DNA of 64,000 bases, taken from Pseudomonas sp. NC02 (lineage in GTDB: Bacteria > Pseudomonadota > Gammaproteobacteria > Pseudomonadales > Pseudomonadaceae). The position numbers and the translations under genes were made by a program. This document shows positions 57,742 to 64,000 of this stretch, piece after piece (position 1 is the first letter of the stretch; the number at the start of each line of letters is the position of its first letter). Below the pieces are notes generated by a model, which saw only the letters and a list, made by a program, of their open reading frames with translations, was not told the origin of the DNA and made no database searches. The DNA is taken from NCBI RefSeq assembly GCF_002874965.1, contig NZ_CP025624.1:1922001-1986000 (forward strand), in the 5' to 3' direction.

Positions 57742-59436
57742 ATGAGCGAAAGCTTTGCGGAACTCTTTGAAGAAAGCCTAAAAACCCTGAACCTTCAGGC
57801 AGGCTCCATCATCACCGGTGTTATCGTTGATATCGATTACCAAGCTCGCTGGGTAACCGTTCACGCTGGTCTGAAGTCTGAAGCTCTGATCCCGCTGGAA
57901 CAGTTCTACAACGATGCTGGTGACCTGACTATCAATGTCGGTGACGAAGTTCACGTTGCTCTGGACTCGGTTGAAGACGGTTTCGGTGAAACCAAGCTGT
58001 CCCGTGAAAAAGCCAAGCGCGCTGAATGCTGGATTGTTCTCGAAGCAGCCTTCGCAGCTGAAGAAGTGGTCAAGGGCGTTATCAACGGTAAGGTTAAAGG
58101 CGGCTTCACTGTCGACGTTAACGGCATCCGTGCGTTCCTGCCAGGTTCTTTGGTCGACGTTCGTCCTGTGCGCGACACCACGCACCTGGAAGGCAAGGAA
58201 CTCGAATTCAAGGTCATCAAGCTCGACCAGAAGCGCAACAACGTTGTCGTTTCCCGTCGCAGCGTCCTGGAAGCAGAGAACTCCGCCGAGCGTGAAGCTC
58301 TGCTGGAATCCCTGCAGGAAGGCCAACAAGTCAAAGGTATCGTCAAGAACCTCACCGATTACGGCGCATTCGTCGATCTGGGTGGCGTCGATGGCCTGCT
58401 GCACATTACCGACATGGCTTGGAAGCGTATCAAGCATCCATCGGAAATCGTCAACGTTGGCGACGAGATCGATGTCAAGGTTCTGAAGTACGATCGTGAG
58501 CGCAACCGTGTTTCCCTGGGCTTGAAGCAGCTGGGCGAAGATCCATGGGTCGCTATCAAGGCTCGTTACCCAGAAAGCACTCGCGTAACCGCGCGTGTTA
58601 CCAACCTGACCGACTACGGCTGCTTCGCAGAGCTGGAAGAAGGCGTGGAAGGCCTGGTACACGTTTCCGAAATGGACTGGACCAACAAGAACATCCACCC
58701 TTCGAAAGTCGTACAAGTCGGCGACGAAGTGGAAGTTATGGTTCTGGACATCGACGAAGAGCGTCGTCGTATCTCCCTCGGCATCAAGCAGTGCAAATCT
58801 AACCCATGGGAAGATTTCTCTGGCCAGTTCAACAAGGGCGATAAAATCTCCGGCACCATCAAGTCGATCACCGATTTCGGTATCTTCATTGGTCTGGACG
58901 GCGGCATCGACGGTCTGGTTCACCTGTCCGACATCTCCTGGAACGAAGTTGGCGAAGAAGCTGTTCGTCGTTTCAAGAAGGGCGACGAGCTGGACACCGT
59001 TATCCTGTCGGTTGACCCAGAGCGCGAGCGCATCTCCCTGGGTATCAAGCAACTGGAAAGCGATCCGTTCTCCGAGTACGTTCAAGAGAACGACAAAGGC
59101 GCAATCGTTAAAGGCATCGTGAAGGAAGTTGACGCTAAAGGCGCCATCATCACTCTGGCCGACGATATCGAAGCGACTCTGAAAGCCTCCGAAATCAGCC
59201 GTGACCGCGTTGAAGACGCGCGCAACGTTCTGAAAGAAGGCGAAGAAGTAGAAGCCAAGATCATCAGCGTTGACCGCAAGAGCCGCGTAATCCAGCTCTC
59301 CATCAAGTCGAAAGACGATGCTGAAGAGAAAGAAGCCATCCAGAGCCTGCGCGACAAGCCAGCTACCTCTGAGCCTTCTGCTGGTCCTACCACTCTGGGC
59401 GACCTGCTGCGTGCACAAATGGAAAAGCAGAACTAA
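57742..59436 (+). CDS. rpsA: 30S ribosomal protein S1
   Basis: The protein has 564 residues with six S1 (OB-fold) repeats. Typical lines are [41 protein letters not shown] and [20 protein letters not shown]. It brings mRNA to the 30S subunit. Codon use is very biased toward favoured codons, as expected for high expression. CAGGAA precedes ATG 57742; an upstream in-frame start at 57697 adds a non-family extension. Confidence 0.98.
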   Translation: MSESFAELFEESLKTLNLQAGSIITGVIVDIDYQARWVTVHAGLKSEALIPLEQFYNDAGDLTINVGDEVHVALDSVEDGFGETKLSREKAKRAECWIVLEAAFAAEEVVKGVINGKVKGGFTVDVNGIRAFLPGSLVDVRPVRDTTHLEGKELEFKVIKLDQKRNNVVVSRRSVLEAENSAEREALLESLQEGQQVKGIVKNLTDYGAFVDLGGVDGLLHITDMAWKRIKHPSEIVNVGDEIDVKVLKYDRERNRVSLGLKQLGEDPWVAIKARYPESTRVTARVTNLTDYGCFAELEEGVEGLVHVSEMDWTNKNIHPSKVVQVGDEVEVMVLDIDEERRRISLGIKQCKSNPWEDFSGQFNKGDKISGTIKSITDFGIFIGLDGGIDGLVHLSDISWNEVGEEAVRRFKKGDELDTVILSVDPERERISLGIKQLESDPFSEYVQENDKGAIVKGIVKEVDAKGAIITLADDIEATLKASEISRDRVEDARNVLKEGEEVEAKIISVDRKSRVIQLSIKSKDDAEEKEAIQSLRDKPATSEPSAGPTTLGDLLRAQMEKQN

Positions 59437-59457
59437 GTTCTGTCAGACCATAGAAAA

Positions 59458-59482
59458 AGGGCGACTTCGGTCGCCCTTTTTT
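59458..59482 (+). terminator. Rho-independent terminator of rpsA
   Basis: AGGGCGAC (59458-59465), a TTCG tetraloop and GTCGCCCT (59470-59477) are followed by a T-run to 59482. Confidence 0.95.
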
Positions 59483-59775
59483 GTGCCTGGGATTTAGTGT
59501 TGTGCGCAGCGTCGCCTTGGTGTTCTGCAGGTGGAACGCTGTGGTCGCGCTGGCAGCGCATCGGCTCCTGCAGGCTCTATCTGGCAGTGATCGCCGTGGA
59601 GTGGCTTCAGTGAAGCTGAGCGGCGGCTAGCGGCCGTGCGGCGCAATGCCAACTCTCATCGAGTTACGCCCCAACTCTTTGAATATAAGTCAATACTTGG
59701 GCTGTTCAAATTCCTCCGGTCATGCTAAAACCTTCGAAGCGCTTTTCCTAGCTGCTTGAAAAAGAAGGGAAAAAT
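59483..59775. other. Intergenic region before ihfB
   Basis: No gene is visible. CTGCAGG (59525-59531) and CCTGCAG (59567-59573) form a dyad that may be a decayed REP element. The ihfB promoter must lie in the AT-richer last 120 bp. AGAAGGG precedes the ihfB start. Confidence 0.4.
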
Positions 59776-60072
59776 ATGACGAAGTCGGAGTTGATCGAAC
59801 GAATTGTCACCCATCAAGGGCTGCTCTCATCCAAGGATGTGGAGCTGGCCATCAAGACCATGCTTGAGCAGATGTCCCAATGTCTGGCTACCGGCGATCG
59901 GATTGAAATTCGTGGGTTTGGTAGCTTCTCGCTGCACTATCGTGCGCCTCGTGTGGGTCGCAACCCAAAAACCGGGCAGTCCGTCAGCCTCGATGGCAAG
60001 TTCGTGCCTCATTTCAAGCCGGGCAAGGAATTGCGCGATCGGGTGAACGAAGACGAAGAAGAAAGCGTCTGA
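59776..60072 (+). CDS. ihfB: Integration host factor subunit beta
   Basis: The protein has 98 residues. It shows the HU/IHF fold, with [10 protein letters not shown] at the N-terminus, [20 protein letters not shown] and the minor-groove arm GRNPKTGQ, and an acidic tail. With IhfA it bends DNA. Its place after rpsA is conserved in gamma-proteobacteria. Confidence 0.97.
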   Translation: MTKSELIERIVTHQGLLSSKDVELAIKTMLEQMSQCLATGDRIEIRGFGSFSLHYRAPRVGRNPKTGQSVSLDGKFVPHFKPGKELRDRVNEDEEESV

Positions 60073-60096
60073 GTGTTTTTGGGGTAGGAGAAGGTT

Positions 60097-60342
60097 ATGC
60101 GTGGGGTTAAGCGCGTTGTTCTGGTGCTGGCTATGCTAATTGTCGTGCTGGCAGTGTTGGGGTTCGTGCTGGAAAACCAGCAGGGCGCGTCTCTTTCATT
60201 CCTGGGCTGGGTGACCGGGCAGATGCCGGTGTCGGTGTTTGTGGTCGTGGCCTTGATAATTGGAATGCTGCTGGGACCACTGTTTAGTGTCATCGTTGGG
60301 TGGGGCCGACGTCAAAAGTCCATGCCCGCAAGGCGTGGGTAG
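60097..60342 (+). CDS. LapA-domain (DUF1049) inner-membrane protein
   Basis: The protein has 81 residues and two membrane segments (VVLVLAMLIVVLAVLGFVL and VFVVVALIIGMLLGPLFSVI). The family pattern ENQQGASLSFLGW lies between them. E. coli LapA/LapB act in control of lipopolysaccharide synthesis; here no lapB follows, and the next genes are O-antigen genes. It starts 24 bp after ihfB with AGGAGAAGG upstream. Confidence 0.85.
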   Translation: MRGVKRVVLVLAMLIVVLAVLGFVLENQQGASLSFLGWVTGQMPVSVFVVVALIIGMLLGPLFSVIVGWGRRQKSMPARRG

Positions 60343-60729
60343 AGGCTCAATGGTTATTGTGTCACTCGCGAGCCGTTCGTCGGATTTTTCTGGTGCGGTG
60401 CGCATCGGTTACGTCGAGTGATCGGCATGTGGTAAGTCCGGCGATACCACTGACTATTGTTTCGCGGCTACGAAATTTGCTTTTCTGCCCTTTTCGGACG
60501 GCCTATATAAGGGTTGCCCCTATCTGTGTAGGAAGACTCCTACAGATATGTCAAGACTTGTAATATGTCAGTGAGATGGCAAAATGGAATCTGTTCTCGA
60601 TAACAGGCATTTTGTGCGCTAAAGTCCGGCAGCGACGCTGGGTTTTTTCGGCCATATAACTAAAATAAAAATACACAATCTTGTCTGCATAACGAGCCCG
60701 CAGTTTCTCTTTGAAGGCAGGTTTTTGTT
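60343..60729. promoter_or_regulatory. Intergenic region at the head of the O-antigen locus
   Basis: This 387-bp gap has no gene. The DNA becomes clearly AT-richer here. It holds the palindrome at 60527-60544 and possible -10 elements (TATATAA near 60504, TAATAT near 60562). A JUMPstart/ops sequence (GGCGGTAGC) was looked for and not found. Confidence 0.55.
60527..60544. promoter_or_regulatory. 18-bp palindrome, GacA/RcsB-like site
   Basis: TGTAGGA-AGAC-TCCTACA has perfect 7-bp arms. It has the plan TGTArG-N6-CyTACA of GacA-type sites, and its core TAGGAAGACTCCTA agrees with the enterobacterial RcsAB box at 11 of 14 positions. It lies about 185 bp before wzz. Confidence 0.55.
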
Positions 60730-62100
60730 GTGAGTAGTAGCTTCCGTGCTCCCCCGGTTCGATCGTCCGACGAAATTGATTTTGTGCGACTTTTCGCGTC
60801 TGTCTGGCAACAAAAAAAACTTCTGCTTTTCGTCACTCTCGGGGCGGGATTGATTGCGGCGTCCTACGCATTTTTAGCTGCCCCTGTATATAAGGTCAGC
60901 ACGGTTTTGCGGCCTGCGGCGATTAATGATTTGGATGCGCTAAATCGATCAGAGATATATCAGCTTCCTCCGGCTGACGCGCTCCTCAAAGTGGGCGCAG
61001 CGCTCGACTCTTATGATACGCGCCTGAGCTATTTCAAGAAAAACCAGAAGCTTTTCGAGAAATTTGTTCGTCCTGGGCAGACTCTGGAGCAGAGTTTTCA
61101 GGAGTTCAATCATGACTCTATTCGTTTGATTCTTCCTGATGCAGATAAGAAAAACTCGCTGAGTTCTTACATCAAGCTCGAGATGATGTATCCGAAAGGC
61201 GTCGACGGCGTCTCTATTCTTAATGGCTTTGTCGACTACGCTATCGAAAGTGAGCGCGAACGCGTCACGGCTGATTTGAATGTGATCGTTAAAAACCGTT
61301 TGAGGGAGCTTAAAGGCAAGCTCGATTCGGCTCGCTCAAACTACGATATTGAAAAAGAAGCCAAAATAGCGTCATTGCGAGAAGCTGACTCGTTGAAACG
61401 CGCGCAATTGCAGGATGAGTTGAAGGCGCTGCGTTCTCAGTTGAAAACCTTGCGTAGCGACCGTATTGCTCAGCTGAATGAGGCTATAGGGATTGCCCGT
61501 TCCCTGGGCATTCAAAAGCCGGCTACGCCTTCTTCACTTGGTGAATCGGCCGTGACGAACGCTGGTAGCGTGATGCGTACGGAGGTGAACAACCAGCAGA
61601 TCCCACTTTATTTTATGGGGGTAGATGCGCTTAAGGCTGAGCTTGCTGCATTGCAGTCACGCAAGTCGGATGATTTTACCGAGTCGCGCATCGCTCAAAT
61701 CGCCAAGGAACTTCAGTTGCTCGCATCCAACCGAGAGATTGAGGTCCTGGATGCTCGAAAAAATGAAGATATCTTTCTTGCGGGCGTTCAACCGTTGAGA
61801 ACAGAGATTTTCCGTTTGAGTAGCCTGAATATCGACCTGGCGAAGCTGCGGCTGGTGAGTATTGACCAGCAGGCCCTTGAGCCGTTGGTTCCGTCGAGTC
61901 CGAATCGTCCATTGATCATTTTTCTTGGCCTGCTCCTGGGGGCGATTGTCGCGATTGGTATTGCGTTGGTCAGGCAGGGGTTACGTGCTGTTCGCGACAA
62001 TGCAGAACGCGATGGGCACGAGCCGGCAGGCTCACTTCTCCATTCGGTCGCTCAGTTGGATCGGCAACAAGAGCCTGGCAATAAGTTAAACCGAAAATAA
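60730..62100 (+). CDS. wzz: O-antigen chain-length determinant Wzz
   Basis: The protein has 456 residues. A short cytoplasmic start, TM1 (about 34-53, LLLFVTLGAGLIAASYAFLA), a long periplasmic coiled-coil region (about 55-390) and TM2 (about 395-418, LIIFLGLLLGAIVAIGIALV) give the co-polymerase plan. The start is GTG 60730 with AAGGCAGG upstream. Lower GC and looser codon use than its left neighbours fit an O-antigen locus gene. A terminator follows. Confidence 0.92.
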   Translation: MSSSFRAPPVRSSDEIDFVRLFASVWQQKKLLLFVTLGAGLIAASYAFLAAPVYKVSTVLRPAAINDLDALNRSEIYQLPPADALLKVGAALDSYDTRLSYFKKNQKLFEKFVRPGQTLEQSFQEFNHDSIRLILPDADKKNSLSSYIKLEMMYPKGVDGVSILNGFVDYAIESERERVTADLNVIVKNRLRELKGKLDSARSNYDIEKEAKIASLREADSLKRAQLQDELKALRSQLKTLRSDRIAQLNEAIGIARSLGIQKPATPSSLGESAVTNAGSVMRTEVNNQQIPLYFMGVDALKAELAALQSRKSDDFTESRIAQIAKELQLLASNREIEVLDARKNEDIFLAGVQPLRTEIFRLSSLNIDLAKLRLVSIDQQALEPLVPSSPNRPLIIFLGLLLGAIVAIGIALVRQGLRAVRDNAERDGHEPAGSLLHSVAQLDRQQEPGNKLNRK

Positions 62101-62109
62101 CTCCAAGGC

Positions 62110-62136
62110 CGTGAAGCTTTTGGCTTCACGCGTTTT
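62110..62136 (+). terminator. Rho-independent terminator of wzz
   Basis: CGTGAAGC (62110-62117) pairs with GCTTCACG (62123-62130), loop TTTTG, then CGTTTT. It starts 10 bp after the wzz stop. Confidence 0.85.
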
Positions 62137-62886
62137 CCCCTCGGGGCCGTATTTCTTGCTTTCATACGGAACCTGCATTACGTGCTTGCGCAACTGTGAA
62201 CCGCCGAGGGGCATTCCTGGGTGGTTTCTCGGCTATCAAAAGTTACTAAGCTTTGCGTCGAGTCTTCATGGCGTTTCGGTATTTGATCTTTGTTTACTTG
62301 TGCGGGCGTCAAGCGTCCTGCACAGGTTTGTATTGTTGGTTTAATAGTTGATGGTGCACCGCCTAATACGGTTTGATGTGGATTTTTATGTGCGGTCTCC
62401 AGGTTAATGGCTTATGGCTAGTATTGGTTCGGAATTTGATAAGGGCGTCCCGTTCGGCCAGGTCGGTCGTGCAGGGTGCGCCGGCGATTAGCAACGAGCT
62501 GCATGGCACAGTCGAGCGTGGGCCCAATTGCGATCTCGGATAGGTCGGGTTCCTGTGGGGCAATAACCAAAAGCCCAATTTCAATGAGAGGTTGCGACGC
62601 ACCATTGCGGTGAAGCGGCTCACCGCAAATGTTGCGGTAAAACCTTGTCCTGTCCTGAACTGAGGGGGGGATGATGGGGTCTCATGGGGCGTGTGGTTGA
62701 GCCAGCCAGGCGTTATGTTGGCACGCTTGTTGATGATATGCTGCGCTGCAAAGCAGAGGCGGTTGCAGTTGGAGCGGCGAAAACTCGCTTGCGCGTAATC
62801 GGTAGGTCAGGCAGGGGCATGGCAGCGTTGCTGGTTTCCAGACTGATTCTCTGACTAAATAATGATATGGAATCGTTGGTAATCTA
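62137..62886. other. 750-bp gap between wzz and wecB without a recognisable gene
   Basis: No frame here shows a family feature, a good RBS or the codon pattern of the neighbours. A perfect dyad TTGCGGTGA (62605-62613) and TCACCGCAA (62620-62628) is followed by a third half-site TTGCGGTAA (62632-62640). The wecB promoter must be in the right part. It may be a decayed remnant of an O-antigen gene or a long regulatory region. Confidence 0.45.
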
Positions 62887-64000
62887 ATGACTTTAAAGAT
62901 CTTGAGTGTTTTCGGTACGCGACCGGAAGCTATAAAAATGGCTCCATTAGCTTTAGCGTTGAATGCAGATGAGCGTTTTGAGGCCAAAATCTGCGTCACG
63001 GGTCAACACCGTGAAATGCTGGATCAAGTGTTAGAGTTATTTAAACTTGAACCTGACTTTGATCTTAATATCATGAAGTCGGGTCAAGACCTTACCGACG
63101 TGACAACTGGTATTCTTCAGGGAATGAAAGAGGTCTTCCGGACTTATCGGCCGGATATTGTCTTGGTGCATGGTGATACCGCTACGACCTTTGCAACTAC
63201 ATTGGCGGCGTACTATCAGCAAATTCCTGTGGCTCATATCGAAGCTGGGCTTCGCACCGGAAATTTATATTCTCCCTGGCCGGAAGAGGCCAATCGAAAG
63301 TTGACGGGAGCACTCGCGCTTCTTCACTTCGCTCCTACTGAACGATCGCAACAGAATTTACTGCGTGAAGGGGTGTCACCTGACGCGATTCATGTGACTG
63401 GGAATACTGTAATCGACGCTCTGCTTGAGGTCGTACAGAAGCTCGAGACCAATGACCAGTTAAAACAGAAGTTCTCCGAGCAGTTCGCATTTTTACCTGC
63501 TCAACGCCGCGTCATCCTTGTGACAGGGCATCGGCGTGAAAGCTTCGGCGATGGATTCGAAAGGATCTGCAGTTCGTTGGCTTCGATTGCCCATGAGTTT
63601 GATGATGTGGAGATCGTGTATCCCGTTCATTTGAATCCAAATGTCCGTGAACCGGTCAACCGTTTGTTGGCTGGTATAAAAAATATTCACCTCATCGAAC
63701 CATTGGATTATCTACCTTTTGTCTATTTGATGAATCGGTCGTACTTGATTCTGACGGACTCCGGTGGTGTGCAGGAAGAGGCACCTTCTTTGGGCAAACC
63801 CGTGCTGGTCATGCGGGACACTACCGAGCGGCCTGAGGCGATTGAGGCGGGTACCGTCAGATTGGTCGGTACAGAGAAGGACAAGATAGTTCACCACTTG
63901 CGTGAGCTTTTACTTGATCAGAAGGCTTACGAGGAGATGAGCGTTGCTCATAATCCTTATGGTGACGGTCACGCCTGCATGCGTATTGTTAATGCTCTAG
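62887..64000 (+). CDS. wecB: UDP-N-acetylglucosamine 2-epimerase WecB/WbpI family (3' end cut)
   Basis: An open frame of 371 codons runs from ATG 62887 to the window end. It starts [20 protein letters not shown] and has [66 protein letters not shown] and [19 protein letters not shown]. All are highly conserved in non-hydrolysing epimerases making UDP-ManNAc. The family is about 376 residues long, so only a few residues are missing. GC is lower than in the core genome. Confidence 0.95.
   Translation, partial: MTLKILSVFGTRPEAIKMAPLALALNADERFEAKICVTGQHREMLDQVLELFKLEPDFDLNIMKSGQDLTDVTTGILQGMKEVFRTYRPDIVLVHGDTATTFATTLAAYYQQIPVAHIEAGLRTGNLYSPWPEEANRKLTGALALLHFAPTERSQQNLLREGVSPDAIHVTGNTVIDALLEVVQKLETNDQLKQKFSEQFAFLPAQRRVILVTGHRRESFGDGFERICSSLASIAHEFDDVEIVYPVHLNPNVREPVNRLLAGIKNIHLIEPLDYLPFVYLMNRSYLILTDSGGVQEEAPSLGKPVLVMRDTTERPEAIEAGTVRLVGTEKDKIVHHLRELLLDQKAYEEMSVAHNPYGDGHACMRIVNAL

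Noticed and set aside
60343..60729. JUMPstart/ops element before wzz
   Set aside because: No GGCGGTAGC or close match was seen, so RfaH-type control is not supported from sequence.
62363..62623. 86-codon minus-strand frame in the wzz-wecB gap
   Set aside because: Codon use and composition do not look coding, no RBS is visible, and the frame crosses the dyad at 62605-62628 only in part.

Overview
The window reads as a chromosomal segment of a Pseudomonas of the P. fluorescens group. It is GC-rich with dense, strongly codon-biased genes. The order yciK-mupP-ubiG-mtaD-mtnA-gyrA-serC-pheA-hisC-tyrA/aroA-cmk-rpsA-ihfB-wzz is the one I know from P. aeruginosa and its relatives. Several REP doublets (REPINs) of the kind found in fluorescent pseudomonads lie in the gaps. 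I see no prophage, integrase, IS element, CRISPR array, tRNA or rRNA.

Layout. (1) 1-642 is the start of an MFS transporter that runs off the left edge. (2) 813-8514 is a four-gene signalling block: hybrid kinase, REC-EAL regulator, hybrid kinase with HPt, and RcsB-like regulator. It resembles the PvrS-PvrR-RcsC-RcsB set and is convergent with a six-gene chaperone-usher fimbrial operon (8515-14356), which it probably controls. (3) 14794-26816 is mixed: mqo, an NAD(P)-binding protein, two LysR regulators, a DMT exporter, a small lipoprotein, a secreted unknown, a VapBC-type toxin-antitoxin pair, a RidA-family protein, ppnN, lpxO with a two-hairpin leader, fabV and a HAD phosphatase. (4) 26813-34916 holds a LysR/aminotransferase pair and then purine uptake genes: punR, punC, a Tsx-type outer-membrane channel, another LysR gene and an NCS2 permease.

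(5) 35033-43186 is the most interesting block: a proline-iminopeptidase-family hydrolase, a LuxR solo, a second such hydrolase, and a complete Dpp/Opp-type ABC importer with its binding protein. This is the gene set of the plant-signal-responsive PipR/PsoR/OryR family. It is bracketed by two 94-bp REPINs in opposite orientation, and there are two lux-box-like dyads, one before each hydrolase gene.

(6) 43327-60342 is conserved housekeeping: peptidoglycan recycling (mupP), ubiquinone (ubiG), methylthioadenosine salvage (mtaD, mtnA), gyrA, an aromatic amino acid operon with a fused tyrA-aroA, cmk, rpsA, ihfB and a LapA-domain membrane protein. (7) From about 60350 to the end the base composition becomes visibly AT-richer. 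This is the start of the O-antigen locus: wzz, a 750-bp gap with no recognisable gene, and wecB/wbpI truncated by the right edge.

All assignments come from reading the sequence and from knowledge of the families; no database search was run. Start codons were chosen from ribosome-binding sites, family length and overlap with neighbours.
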